Shown here in pieces: positions 17,865 to 26,688 of a DNA stretch of 64,000 bases (position 1 is the first letter of the stretch; each line of letters begins with the position of its first letter). The notes below the pieces were generated by a model. That model worked only from the letters and a program-made list of their open reading frames with translations. It did no database searches and was not told the DNA's origin. Origin of the DNA: Mesorhizobium sp. B4-1-3 (GTDB taxonomy: Bacteria > Pseudomonadota > Alphaproteobacteria > Rhizobiales > Rhizobiaceae); the NCBI RefSeq assembly GCF_006439355.1, contig NZ_VFTG01000012.1:1-64000 (forward strand). The letters are read 5' to 3'. Position numbers and translations under genes: made by a program.

Positions 17865-17979
17865 ACGGCCGCGTTGCCCGGATTTCCGGTCGCGTTGAAC
17901 CTTTTCACGGCTCGGCGCGACCAAGCTTCATGCAGGCTCCCACACTCCCTGCCGGTTCCCCGCCGGCCAGCCTGCACAT

Positions 17980-18016
17980 TGCCCGGTTCTCCTCCAGGAC
18001 CGGGCATTTTTCTTTT
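17980..18016 (+). terminator. Rho-independent terminator of the DUF1127 gene
   Basis: Perfect eight-base stem tgcccggt/accgggca with an 11-base loop, followed by tttttctttt. It lies 115 bases after the DUF1127 stop, on the right strand. Confidence 0.85.
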
Positions 18017-18028
18017 AGTTCGTCATTC

Positions 18029-18185
18029 TAGGGCGGAGCAAGGAGCGAAGCGACGCGCGCAGACCCTAGGATCCGTGACGTTGATGTGCTGCAACTGTGC
18101 AGAGTTCTGCTCCGCTGCACCCTTCGGCGAAGGTAGCGGCATGGATCCTCGGGTCTGCGCTCCGCTTTGCGTCGCTGCGCCCGTG
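18029..18185. repeat. Long imperfect inverted repeat (rhizobial intergenic element)
   Basis: The left arm cggagcaaggagcgaagcga...cgcagaccctaggatcc and the right arm ggatcctcgggtctgcg...ctccgctttgcgtcgctgcg are inverted copies flanking a centre with its own hairpins (cttcggcgaag). It fills most of the 349-base gap between the DUF1127 terminator and the DUF937 gene. No gene was found in this gap. Confidence 0.6.
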
Positions 18186-18213
18186 GCTGACGACCTCGCC
18201 GTCGGCGCGAGAC

Positions 18214-19242
18214 CTAACGCCGGTCCATGTCGCGCTTGAACTGGTCGAAGATCGTCTCCATGCCCTTTTGATACTCGTCGCGCTGCTGCGCGCCGGTCTC
18301 GAACATCTTGCCGAAGATGTCGTCGAACGGGTTTCGCGGCCGTCCGCTCGGGTTGGTCTGCGGCTGTTGCGGCGCGCTCTGCTGCGGCTGGCCCTGCTGC
18401 GGCGCCGGCTGTCCGCCGGGCAGGCCGAAACCGCCGCCGCCCTGGCGCAGCATCTCCTCGAAGATCTTCCCGAGCGGATTGTCGCCATAGGGGCTTTGCG
18501 TCTGCTGTGGCTGCGGCCGGCTTTGCGGCTGCTGCGCCGCGCCGCCACCGAACATGTCCTGCAGCACCTTGCCGAGTGGGTTCTCGCCGTAAGGATTGGG
18601 CGATTGCTGCGGCTGGCTCTGCGGTTGGGACTGGGACGCACCGCCGCCGAACATGTCCTGCAGCACCTTGCCGAGCGGGTTCTCGCCATAGGGATTGGGC
18701 GCAGGCTGCGGCGCCTGGCGTTGCTGCGGCGCCGGCGCCACGCCGCTTTGCCGCATCATCTCCTCGATGATCTCGCCGAGCGGATTGCCGCCGCCGCCGA
18801 AACCGCCGGCGGTCTGCATTTGGTTGTTGGTCTGCTTGAACAGGCCGCCCATCATCATCGAGGCCAAAGCCGGCAGCATCTGTTGCAGCACCTGCTGGCT
18901 CAATCCCGTTGCCTGCGCGGCCTGGGCTGCCACGGCGCGTGACAGGTCCTTCGAGCCGAACAGATGACCGAGAATGCCGTTGCCCTCATCGATGCCTTGC
19001 GGCGAAAAGGCCCGCGTGGCGTCCTCGAAATATTTGGCATGCTGGCCGCTCGCCATTGCGGTCATGAACGCGCCCAACCCGTAAGGATCGGCGGTGTTGC
19101 GCTGCAACCCTTGCGAGAAGGCCGGCAGCAGCGCCTGCACCGCGGCCTGGGTCTGCTGCATCGAAAGCCCGTATTGCTGTGCCAGTGCCTGCATGCCGGC
19201 ACCGTTCTGGGCCTGGGTGAAAATGTCGAACAGGGAAGGCAT
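18214..19242 (-). CDS. DUF937 protein with a five-fold NPLG motif in a Gln/Pro-rich tail
   Basis: 342 residues. Residues 1-140 are a DUF937-type helical domain (MPSLFDIFTQAQNGAGMQAL; YGLGAFMTAMASG). From 150 on, the protein is low-complexity Gln/Pro/Gly with a short motif repeated at residues 153, 188, 221, 255 and 304: NPLGEIIEEM, NPLGKVLQDM twice, NPLGKIFEEM and NPFDDIFGKM. Each would form an amphipathic helix joined by flexible linkers. The end is charged (FDQFKRDMDRR). No signal peptide. Function unknown; multivalent binding or assembly is inference from the repeat pattern. Confidence 0.85.
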   Translation of the reverse strand: MPSLFDIFTQAQNGAGMQALAQQYGLSMQQTQAAVQALLPAFSQGLQRNTADPYGLGAFMTAMASGQHAKYFEDATRAFSPQGIDEGNGILGHLFGSKDLSRAVAAQAAQATGLSQQVLQQMLPALASMMMGGLFKQTNNQMQTAGGFGGGGNPLGEIIEEMMRQSGVAPAPQQRQAPQPAPNPYGENPLGKVLQDMFGGGASQSQPQSQPQQSPNPYGENPLGKVLQDMFGGGAAQQPQSRPQPQQTQSPYGDNPLGKIFEEMLRQGGGGFGLPGGQPAPQQGQPQQSAPQQPQTNPSGRPRNPFDDIFGKMFETGAQQRDEYQKGMETIFDQFKRDMDRR

Positions 19243-19341
19243 CGGGTTCTCCTCCGAGAATGTCCTCCTGAGGAGCCTAGTTCCTTTCCATCACCGATTG
19301 AAGCGGCTTTTGCTGCCCAACCGCTCGACGCATCCCGGACG

Positions 19342-20715
19342 TTAGTAGGCATATTCCATGAACACCGGCTCGATCGAGCCGCCCCAGCGCGTGTGATAGG
19401 CCGACAGCATCTCCTCGGCGCTGGTGGTGCCGCGCGCAACCACTTCGTCGAGCGTGTTGAGGAACGACGTCTCGTCATAGCCGTCGCGGTTCTTCTTGGC
19501 CCGGTTCTTCAGGCCCATGCGCGAGATGGCGAGCACATCGCGGGCGACGTCGCGCAAGGTGGCGTTGCGGAACGGCGCGGCAATGCCGAGCTCCGGCACG
19601 GCGTTGCGCATCGCCAGCGCCTCCTCGTAGCTCCAGCTCGACGTCAGTGCCTCGGCGGCGTCCAGCGCCTGCTCGTCATAGAGCAGCCCGACCCAGAAGG
19701 CGGGCAGGGCGCAGATGCGCCGCCACGGCCCGCCATCGGCGCCGCGCATTTCCAGGAAGCGCTTCAGCCGCACGTCGGGGAACAAGGTGGAGAGATGGTT
19801 CGCCCAGTCGCCCATCGTCGGCAGGCCATCGGGAACTTCGTTGCGCGCCGCACCCGCCATGAACTGGCGGAAGGTGTAGCGCGTCATGTCGTGATAATGC
19901 CCGTCGCGGATGACGAAATACATCGGCACGTCGAGCGCCCATTCGACATAGTCGGCAAAGCCGAAATCCGGCGCGAAGCAGAATTCGAGCATGCCGGAGC
20001 GCTGGTTGTCGGTATCGCGCCAGATGTCGCCGCGCCAGCTTTGCAGCCCATTCGGCCGGCTCTCGGTAAAGGGCGAGTTGGCAAACAGCGCCGTCGACAG
20101 CGGCTGCAGCTTCAGCGACACCTGCATCTTGCGGCGCATGTCGGTCTCGCTCTCGAAGTCGAGATTCACCTGGATCGTGCAGGTGCGGTACATCATGTCG
20201 AGGCCCTTGGTGCCGACCTTCGGCATGTAGCGCGTCATGATCTCGTAGCGCGACTTCGGCATTTTGGGCGTATCGGCCAGCGACCATTTCGGGCTGCCGC
20301 CGAGGCCGAGAAAGCGGATGCCGAGCGGCTCGGCGATCTCGCGCACCTGCGCCAGATGCGCGTTGCCCTCGCGGCAGGTCTGGTGGATCGATTCCAGCGG
20401 GGCGCCGGAAAGCTCGAACTGGCCGCCCGGCTCCAGCGAGATCGCGCCCTGTCCCGTCGGCTCGACAAGGCCGATGATGCGGCCGGCATCCATGATCGGG
20501 TCCCAACCGAGCTTTTCCTGCATGCCTTCCAGGATGGCGCGGATGCCGCGCTCGCCGCCATAGGGAACAGGCGCGTTGCCGTCGACATAGAAGGGGAATT
20601 TTTCGTGCTCGGTGCCGATGCGCCATTTGTCGCGCGGCTTGTTGCCGGCGGCCAGGTAGTCGACCAGTTCGTCGATGCCTTCGATGGGCTGGGTATCGGT
20701 TGTGTCGCGCGCCAT
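19342..20715 (-). CDS. gshA: Glutamate-cysteine ligase
   Basis: 457 residues, the length of the plant/alphaproteobacterial class of GCL. It joins glutamate and cysteine in the first step of glutathione synthesis. Key segments are WRIGTEHEKFPFY near residue 35, LEPGGQFELSGAPLESIHQT near 95-115 (glutamate/ATP site) and TCTIQVNLDFESETDMRRKM near 190. It ends VFMEYAY, usual for this class. The ATG at 20715 is the only good start. gshB is not in the window. Confidence 0.95.
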   Translation of the reverse strand: MARDTTDTQPIEGIDELVDYLAAGNKPRDKWRIGTEHEKFPFYVDGNAPVPYGGERGIRAILEGMQEKLGWDPIMDAGRIIGLVEPTGQGAISLEPGGQFELSGAPLESIHQTCREGNAHLAQVREIAEPLGIRFLGLGGSPKWSLADTPKMPKSRYEIMTRYMPKVGTKGLDMMYRTCTIQVNLDFESETDMRRKMQVSLKLQPLSTALFANSPFTESRPNGLQSWRGDIWRDTDNQRSGMLEFCFAPDFGFADYVEWALDVPMYFVIRDGHYHDMTRYTFRQFMAGAARNEVPDGLPTMGDWANHLSTLFPDVRLKRFLEMRGADGGPWRRICALPAFWVGLLYDEQALDAAEALTSSWSYEEALAMRNAVPELGIAAPFRNATLRDVARDVLAISRMGLKNRAKKNRDGYDETSFLNTLDEVVARGTTSAEEMLSAYHTRWGGSIEPVFMEYAY

Positions 20716-20730
20716 CTCGCCCCTCCGTGC

Positions 20731-20800
20731 GCATGAGATCCGAAAACCGGCACCGATTTCCGCTGGACGTCCTGCGCAAGTCTTTTAAGTGTTACAGCGC
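20731..20800. repeat. Possible fragment of a rhizobial intergenic repeat
   Basis: gcatgagatccgaaaaccgg...gatttccgctgga resembles the common catgatccgaaaacCGG intergenic element of rhizobia, but only part is recognisable. It lies in front of gshA, in the 207 bases between gshA and rsmE, where no gene is seen. Confidence 0.35.
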
Positions 20801-20922
20801 CCTTTGCTCCACGAAAAGGAGGCGCGGTGCTGCAGTGGCCGGACGGCCGCCGGCGCTAGATGGACGAAATGCCGGCAGCCGATCAAGCAAAAAATCCTGA
20901 GCCAGGCCTCAACAGGATTTGA

Positions 20923-21657
20923 TCACCAGTCGCCGATCGTCGCCTGGATCACGGCCAATGCCGCCACCGCCGCGGTGTCGGCGCGCAGGATCCGCGGCCC
21001 GAGCGGGATGGCGGTGACGAAAGGCAAGGCCCTCAGCATCTTGCGCTCGTCCTCGGAAAATCCGCCTTCTGGACCGACCAGCAGCGCAAGTTTCTTCTCC
21101 TTTACCGCTTGCAGGGCCGGCAGCGGATTGTTGGTGGAGGCATCCTCGTCGCAGAAGATCAGCCGCCGCTCCTTGTCCCAATCGTCAAGAAGCCGTTCCA
21201 GCTTCTCCGCCTCGCGCATCTCCGGCACCGCCAGTATGCCGCATTGCTCGGCTGCTTCCACCACATTGGCGCGCAGCCGATCGATGCCGGGCTTTACCAC
21301 CTGCGTATGCTGGGTGATGACCGGCTGCAGGGTGCCCGCCCCCATCTCGACGGCCTTTTGCACAAGGTAATCGAGCCGGCCCTGCTTGAGCGGCGCGAAG
21401 CAGTAGACGAGATCGGGCAGCGGCGGCTGCGGCCGCTGCAACTCCAGCACCTTCAGCCGGACCGCCTTCTTGGATTTCGCGGCGATCGCAGCCGACCATT
21501 CGCCGTCGCGGCCGTTGAAAAGCAGCACCTCGGCGTCTTCGCCGAGCCGCAGCACATGGGCGAGATAATGGCTCTGCTGCTGACCGGCGTCGAATTCGAG
21601 GCCCGGCCTGAGATCGTCCGGCACGAACAGGCGTTGCATTTTGTAATTGGCGCGCAT
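20923..21657 (-). CDS. rsmE: 16S rRNA (uracil-1498-N3)-methyltransferase
   Basis: 244 residues from the ATG at 21657 ([16 protein letters not shown]), the usual RsmE length; a longer frame to 21747 adds an unlikely leader. An N-terminal PUA-like domain precedes a SPOUT methyltransferase domain with the knot motifs [15 protein letters not shown] and [17 protein letters not shown], which bind S-adenosylmethionine. [16 protein letters not shown] lies at the domain join. It lies upstream of gshA on the same strand, though the 207-base gap argues against tight coupling. Confidence 0.94.
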   Translation of the reverse strand: MRANYKMQRLFVPDDLRPGLEFDAGQQQSHYLAHVLRLGEDAEVLLFNGRDGEWSAAIAAKSKKAVRLKVLELQRPQPPLPDLVYCFAPLKQGRLDYLVQKAVEMGAGTLQPVITQHTQVVKPGIDRLRANVVEAAEQCGILAVPEMREAEKLERLLDDWDKERRLIFCDEDASTNNPLPALQAVKEKKLALLVGPEGGFSEDERKMLRALPFVTAIPLGPRILRADTAAVAALAVIQATIGDW

Positions 21658-21790
21658 GGCCCAAGCAGGTTCCGCAAAAGTGTCCTGCGGTTTTGCGATT
21701 AGAACCTGCGAAAAACAAGGGAATCCAAGCAGGTATTTGTGGGACATCCCACGAATATCTGCTTAGTGATGGGCGAGGCGTTGACTGTCG

Positions 21791-22438
21791 TCAAGTATCG
21801 CCGCTGGGATGCCAGACCGGGGTGAAACCATCCTTCAATACGGAAACACTGGTCGCCGGTGTCAGCATCCGCAGCTTCTGTCCCGCCAGGCGTTCGAAGG
21901 GGAGGGGAGCGGCATAGCCCGCGAACGACCATTCGAGTGCCTTGCCGGCGCGGATCGCATAGGCAGTATCGCCGCTGGCAATCATCGAGCCGTCAGGGAA
22001 GCCGTTGAGGTCTTCCAGGAGCACACCAGGCGGCTGCCCGCCTGAGGCCAGCCGCTCCTTGTGCAGCCGTTTGTCGACCATCGGGGCGCGCGGCTCATCG
22101 ACGCCGAAAGCCTCGCCGAAGCGGCCGACGAAATCGGCCGCCCGCTCGCGCCGGCAGAAGAAGCAGGGCCGGTGGCCGGCGGCCAATGCCGTCACCTCGT
22201 CGAGGAAGAACAGTTCCGTCCAGCCGGCCTTGCCGCCGGGTCGATTGGGGCCCATCGGCTCGCGCCGCACGTTGCGGAACCGGCAAACGCAGATGATCCA
22301 GGCAGGCAGGGCCCAGCGTTTCTTTAAGAGCGTCTTCGTTTCTGGATCATGGATGATGCCGCGATTGCCCGTGAACAGGCCGCGTTCCGGCACGGCATGG
22401 ATGGCGCCGAACGGATCGACCCGGTTCTGCAGTGGCAT
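21791..22438 (-). CDS. Uncharacterised protein with an Ada-like four-cysteine site
   Basis: 215 residues from the ATG at 22438, which has GGAGAG close upstream. No standard name is recognised. Residues 48-56 carry IICVCRFRN, and residues 77-98 carry FFLDEVTALAAGHRPCFFC then RRERA. The second part closely resembles the zinc-binding half of the Ada repair protein (an FF...A..AG.RPC..CR pattern), and the Cys pairs C50/C52 and C92/C95 could make a four-Cys metal site. The rest (LLEDLNGFPDGSMIASGDTA) looks like a beta-rich domain. DNA repair or a metal-sensing role is only a guess. Confidence 0.7.
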   Translation of the reverse strand: MPLQNRVDPFGAIHAVPERGLFTGNRGIIHDPETKTLLKKRWALPAWIICVCRFRNVRREPMGPNRPGGKAGWTELFFLDEVTALAAGHRPCFFCRRERAADFVGRFGEAFGVDEPRAPMVDKRLHKERLASGGQPPGVLLEDLNGFPDGSMIASGDTAYAIRAGKALEWSFAGYAAPLPFERLAGQKLRMLTPATSVSVLKDGFTPVWHPSGDT

Positions 22439-22525
22439 AGCTTTCTCTCTCCATCCGTATCTTGGCTGAAATACGGGCCCCATGATATCGCTCGCCCCTG
22501 CGTTTTCATGTCAGCAGGATTCTCG

Positions 22526-23224
22526 ATGCGCGTGCTGGTGGTCCAGAACTACGACAATACCGGCCTCGGTCAGGTCGGTGCCGCTCTGGCCGAAGCGGGC
22601 GCGGATGTCGACCTGCGGCGTCCATACCGAGGCGATCCGTTGCCGCAGGATGCAGGCGGGCATGATGCGATGGTCTTGCTGGGCGGCGGGCAGAATGCGC
22701 TGGCCGACGAGGACTATCCCTATTTCCCGGCGCTCCTCGAGCTGACGCGCGATTTCGCCGACAGGGACCGCTCGGTGCTCGGCATCTGCCTCGGCAGCCA
22801 GCTCCTTGCCCGCGCGTTCGGCGGCGACAACCACATCGGCGGCGCCACCGAGTTCGGCTGGCATAAGGTCTCGCTGACGCCGGCCGCGAAGTCGGATCCG
22901 GTGCTGGCGGCGCTGCCCGAGAAATTCCCTATTTTCGAATGGCATGACGACACCTTCGGCCTGCCAGAAAATGCCGTGCGGCTCGCCGGCAGCCCGGTCG
23001 CGGAAAACCAGGCCTTCCGCCTCGGCCGCGCCGTCTATGGCTTCCAGTTCCACTTCGAGGCGGATACGCCGATGGTGCGCGACTGGAGCACGTCCTTCGC
23101 GGCGACGATCGCCGAGCGCCATCCCGACTGGGACGAGCGGCTCGACGATGAGATGGCCCGCAACGGCCCGGGCGCCGACGCCGCGGGGCTGGCGATTGCC
23201 CGCGCCTGGGTGGCCACCATCTGA
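22526..23224 (+). CDS. Class I glutamine amidotransferase
   Basis: 232 residues. The nucleophile Cys is in SVLGICLGSQLLARAFGG and the catalytic His/Glu in GFQFHFEADTPM, the standard GATase1 triad. Stand-alone members resemble GMP-synthase-like amidotransferases of unknown acceptor. ATG 22526 (MRVLVVQNYDNTG) matches the family start; an in-frame ATG at 22508 would add six residues. It is divergent from the Ada-like gene with only 87 bases between them. Confidence 0.88.
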   Translation: MRVLVVQNYDNTGLGQVGAALAEAGADVDLRRPYRGDPLPQDAGGHDAMVLLGGGQNALADEDYPYFPALLELTRDFADRDRSVLGICLGSQLLARAFGGDNHIGGATEFGWHKVSLTPAAKSDPVLAALPEKFPIFEWHDDTFGLPENAVRLAGSPVAENQAFRLGRAVYGFQFHFEADTPMVRDWSTSFAATIAERHPDWDERLDDEMARNGPGADAAGLAIARAWVATI

Positions 23225-23505
23225 TTGTCTGGCCGGTCGAGCGCAGCGTGGCATATTTGGCACGCCGTTCCGGTTCCGTCTGGGGAAAACTCCCTTCTTT
23301 CTTGGTTTGTGTCCGGCCGCTCGCCTAAGAGGGCGCGCCTTGTATCGTCGGTGCAACCGGCATGAACCTTTGTGTGATCCAGCCGACACACCGGCGATAC
23401 AGAATCTGCTTAGAAGCGCGAAATCGTCGAAACATTGAGACGCATTTTATCGTTTCAACGCATTGGTAACCGCCTCGTGCCCAGATGCAGAAAGCTTAAC
23501 CAGAG

Positions 23506-23646
23506 ATGACGTCCGTGAAAGCAGCTCTCCTGTCTTTTGTCATGCTGTCTGCCATCGTGCTCTGCGGCCTGGGCATTTATGCCGCCGACGCAGCGACCAA
23601 TCACCGTGCCGTCGACGGCTACGGCGTCACCGCCTCGCTGAATTAA
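23506..23646 (+). CDS. Small membrane protein, 46 residues
   Basis: Short frame ATG 23506 to TAA 23646. It reads MTSVKAALLSFVMLSAIVLC then GLGIYAADAATNHRAVDGYG and a short end. A hydrophobic stretch at residues 5-26 could be a transmembrane helix or an uncleaved or cleaved signal peptide, leaving about 20 polar residues outside. Codon use is GC-rich at third positions like the neighbours. The upstream aaccagag gives a weak ribosome site. Function unknown; it needs a homologue search to confirm. Confidence 0.55.
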   Translation: MTSVKAALLSFVMLSAIVLCGLGIYAADAATNHRAVDGYGVTASLN

Positions 23647-23688
23647 GCCCAATCAAAAATCGGAAGCTCGCCCGCGCTGGGACCGCGC

Positions 23689-24459
23689 CTAAAGCGCTTT
23701 GCCCTGGACGGTCAGGATGCGTTTGTCGCCGCCATTGACGGCGAGCGCGCTCAGCGTTCCCGCTTTCCAAGCGAGCGTGTCGACATTGACGCGGTTGGCC
23801 ATCACCTCGGCTTTCGGGACGGGCGTGTGCCCGTGCACGATCACCTTGGAAAAAAGCCCTGGATGGTCGTGGAAGGCGTCGCGGATCCAGATCAGGTCCT
23901 GCTGGTTCTGACGGTCAAGCGGCACGCCCGGCCTTATCCCGGCATGGCAGAAGAAGAAGTCGCCGAAGGTCGCCGAAAACGTCAGCGAGCGCAGGAAGTC
24001 GACATGTGCTTGCGGCACAGCTTCGACCAATGCCGCGTGTCCGCGCGCCAGCGCCTCGTCCGGCCTGCCGAACCAGCTGCTGCCGGTCGAGAGCTTCACC
24101 CCGTATGACGCCGCGGTCTGGATCCCGCCATAGCTCATGAACAGCCCGTCCGGGTCCGGACTGTCGAGAAAATCGAGGAAGCCGATATCGTGGTTGCCGG
24201 CAAGCATCAGGTTGCGCGGATCGCGCGCTCGCGCCGCGATCAGGAAGTCGATGACGCTTCTGGAGTCAGGACCGCGATCCACATAGTCGCCGAGATGGAT
24301 GATGCGCCAGTCGGAGGCGGGCACATATTCCAGTTCGCTCGCGATGCACCGGTGCATGGCGGCGAGCAGGTCGTGGCGGCCATGCACGTCGCCGATCGCA
24401 TAGAGACGCATGCCGTCCGGACCGCACGCGTCGAGGTAATGGATGCCGGTCTCAGTCAA
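23689..24459 (-). CDS. Calcineurin-like metallophosphoesterase (protein-phosphatase type)
   Basis: 256 residues. The three dinuclear-metal motifs are present in order: GDVHGR (residue 23), GDYVDRG (near 58) and GNHD (near 89), followed by FCHAGIRPGVPL and VIVHGHTPVP with the two further metal His residues. This is the pattern of bacterial PrpA/PrpB-like Ser/Thr phosphatases. No signal peptide, so cytoplasmic. It sits downstream of the lactate-dehydrogenase-like gene on the same strand, 62 bases away across a hairpin. Confidence 0.92.
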   Translation of the reverse strand: MTETGIHYLDACGPDGMRLYAIGDVHGRHDLLAAMHRCIASELEYVPASDWRIIHLGDYVDRGPDSRSVIDFLIAARARDPRNLMLAGNHDIGFLDFLDSPDPDGLFMSYGGIQTAASYGVKLSTGSSWFGRPDEALARGHAALVEAVPQAHVDFLRSLTFSATFGDFFFCHAGIRPGVPLDRQNQQDLIWIRDAFHDHPGLFSKVIVHGHTPVPKAEVMANRVNVDTLAWKAGTLSALAVNGGDKRILTVQGKAL

Positions 24460-24469
24460 GCGCGTACGT

Positions 24470-24497
24470 CTTTCCCGTGTGGTTCACCACGGGAAAG
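24470..24497. other. Ten-base-stem hairpin between the lldD-like and phosphatase genes
   Basis: ctttcccgtg and cacgggaaag are perfect inverse complements around an eight-base loop. No T-run follows on either strand, so it is either a weak terminator/attenuator or an operator. Confidence 0.5.
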
Positions 24498-24521
24498 CTA
24501 GGGCGGATCAGTGAATAAGAC

Positions 24522-25658
24522 CTAGCGCCGCAACTGGTCCTTGCCCATGTCGGTTACCAAACGCTTACCGCACAGCGCCAGCGTGATGTCCATCTCCTTG
24601 CGGATGATCTCGAGCGCCTTGGTGACGCCGTCCTTACCCATCGCGCCGAGCCCATAGAGGAACGGCCTGCCGATATAGGTGCCCTTGGCGCCGAGGCAGA
24701 GCGCCTTGAGCACGTCCTGGCCGGAGCGGATGCCGCCATCCATATGGACTTCAATCCTGTCGCCGACCGCATCGGCGATCTCTTCCAGCACTGAGATCGA
24801 CGAGGCGGCGCCGTCGAGCTGGCGCCCGCCGTGATTGGAGACCACGATCGCATCGGCGCCGGTCTCGGCCGCCATCAACGCGTCCTCCTTGTCGAGGATG
24901 CCCTTCAGGATCAGCTTGCCGCCCCAACGCTCCTTGATCCAGGCGACATCCTTCCACGACAGCTGCGGATCGAACTGCTCCGCCGTCCAGGACGACAGTG
25001 AGGAGACGTCCCCCACCCCCTTGGCGTGGCCGACGATGTTGCGGAAGGTGCGGCGCGGCGTGCCGGCGATGCCCAGGCACCAGCGCGGCTTCAGCGCCAG
25101 GTCCATGATGTTGGCAAGCGTCATCTTGGGCGGCGCCGAAAGCCCGTTGCGCACGTCTTTGTGGCGCTGTCCCAGGATCTGCAGATCGAGCGTCAGCACC
25201 AGCGCCGAGCACTTTGCCGCCTTGGCGCGATCGATCAGGTTGAGCACGAAATCCTTGTCGCGCAGCACATAGAGCTGGAACCAGAACGGCTTCTTGGTCA
25301 CGGAGGCGACATCCTCGATCGAGCAGATGCTCATGGTGGAAAGCGTGAACGGCACGCCGAACTCTTCCGCGGCCTGCGCCGCCAGCATCTCGCCGTCGGC
25401 ATGCTGCATGCCGGTCAGCCCGGTCGGCGCGAGCGCCACCGGCATCGCCACCTTCTCGCCGATCATGGTCGATTCCAATGAGCGGTTGCTCATGTCGACC
25501 AGCACGCGCTGGCGGAATTTTATCTTGCCGAAGTCTTCTTCGTTGGCCCGGTAGGTGCTTTCCGTCCAGGCGCCGGAATCGGCATAGTCGAAGAACATCT
25601 TCGGCACCCTGCGGCGTGCCAGGTCCTTGAGGTCGGCGATGGTGAGGATTTCGCTCAT
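24522..25658 (-). CDS. lldD: FMN-dependent alpha-hydroxy-acid dehydrogenase (L-lactate dehydrogenase family)
   Basis: 378 residues. FMN-binding and catalytic motifs of the LldD/glycolate oxidase family: FFDYADSGAWTE with the active-site Tyr, ALAPTGLTGM, LTLDLQILGQRHKDVRNG, the catalytic His in VSNHGGRQLDGA, and the FMN phosphate site HMDGGIRSGQDVLKA. It oxidises an L-2-hydroxy acid at the membrane, probably lactate. A FadR-type regulator lies 20 bases upstream on the same strand, the lldR-lldD arrangement. The exact substrate cannot be fixed from sequence, since mandelate- and glycolate-oxidising relatives share these motifs. Confidence 0.88.
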   Translation of the reverse strand: MSEILTIADLKDLARRRVPKMFFDYADSGAWTESTYRANEEDFGKIKFRQRVLVDMSNRSLESTMIGEKVAMPVALAPTGLTGMQHADGEMLAAQAAEEFGVPFTLSTMSICSIEDVASVTKKPFWFQLYVLRDKDFVLNLIDRAKAAKCSALVLTLDLQILGQRHKDVRNGLSAPPKMTLANIMDLALKPRWCLGIAGTPRRTFRNIVGHAKGVGDVSSLSSWTAEQFDPQLSWKDVAWIKERWGGKLILKGILDKEDALMAAETGADAIVVSNHGGRQLDGAASSISVLEEIADAVGDRIEVHMDGGIRSGQDVLKALCLGAKGTYIGRPFLYGLGAMGKDGVTKALEIIRKEMDITLALCGKRLVTDMGKDQLRR

Positions 25659-25678
25659 GGTGGTCCCTGCTAGATTGC

Positions 25679-26482
25679 TTAGGAGCGTTTTCGTGTGGCT
25701 TCGATGTCACCGGCGTCCAAGCGTTGTCTGAGGCGCAACCTGGATACACGCTGCCAGTCGCCGCTGCGCTCGGCTTCCGCCATGGAGCGTTCGACATAGG
25801 TGATGTGGTCCATCGCCGCCTTGCGCGCCGCGATCGGGTCGCCGGCCTTGATCGCGGTATGGATCGACCGGTGCTGTTCGAGCAGCGCCTCGCGCGCGCC
25901 CGGCACGTCGAACACCAGAAGCCGGTTCTGGAACACGCCCTCCGACAGCAGGCGGTAGCAGGAGCGCAGCGTGTGCAAGAGGATGATGTTATGCGCGCAT
26001 TCGCACACCGCATGGTGGAACTCGACGTCGATCTCCGCCTCGTCGTCGAAGTCTCCGGTCCGGTGCGCCTCGTCCATGCGCGCCATGATGCGGTCGAGCA
26101 GGGCCAGGTCCTCCGGCATCGCGCGGCGCGCCGCATATTCGGCCGCCACCGCCTCGACCTCGCGCCGGTATTCCAGATAATCGGTCACCGCCTTGCGGTT
26201 CGTGGAGATGAGGTCCGTCACCGGCTTGGTGAAGAGCTGGCCGATGACGTCGGCGACATGCGTGCCGCCACCGGCCTTGGTCGTCAGCAGCCCGCGCCCT
26301 TCCAACGCCTTTAGCGCGTCGCGCAGGATCGGTCGCGACACGTCGAACTGGCGTGCCAGCTCGCGCTCCCCGGGCAGCCGGTCGCCCGTGCGCAGCACGC
26401 CTTCGAGGATCAGGCTCTCGATCTGCTGCACCACCTCGTCGGCGGTGCGCGAATGCTCGATCCGGGAGAAAATGTCGCTCAA
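25679..26482 (-). CDS. FadR/GntR-family regulator (LldR-like)
   Basis: 267 residues from a TTG at 26482 (first residues M-SDIFSRIEHSRTADEVVQQ). The frame stays open to another TTG at 26536, but those extra residues do not look conserved and overlap the promoter side. HTH: LPGERELARQFDVSRPILRD; wing: GGGTHV. The FCD effector domain has EFHHAVCECAHN. It lies 20 bases upstream of the lldD-like gene and is co-transcribed with it, so it most likely controls that gene in response to the hydroxy acid. No strong ribosome site is seen at either TTG. Confidence 0.88.
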   Translation of the reverse strand: MSDIFSRIEHSRTADEVVQQIESLILEGVLRTGDRLPGERELARQFDVSRPILRDALKALEGRGLLTTKAGGGTHVADVIGQLFTKPVTDLISTNRKAVTDYLEYRREVEAVAAEYAARRAMPEDLALLDRIMARMDEAHRTGDFDDEAEIDVEFHHAVCECAHNIILLHTLRSCYRLLSEGVFQNRLLVFDVPGAREALLEQHRSIHTAIKAGDPIAARKAAMDHITYVERSMAEAERSGDWQRVSRLRLRQRLDAGDIEATRKRS

Positions 26483-26688
26483 AGGGGCGCCTGGGGAACG
26501 TAACGGAAGTAGCCAGATTAAAGCGTCCGTCGCCAACTGGTCAAATTATTTATCCAATTCGTCCACGCCGGCGGCATCGCCTGCCGCGCGTCAACGTCCT
26601 TGGGTGGCGATATTTGCTGTTTACGGGTCCCGCCGATTGCCGCAAGACGACCGGATTGCACGATGGGTCGAAACCAGGGGGACCAGCC

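Noticed and set aside
26353..26688. Upstream extension of the DUF3422 gene
   Set aside because: It overlaps the FadR-type regulator antisense and is not protein-like. The GTG at 26689 has a good ribosome site and fits the family length.
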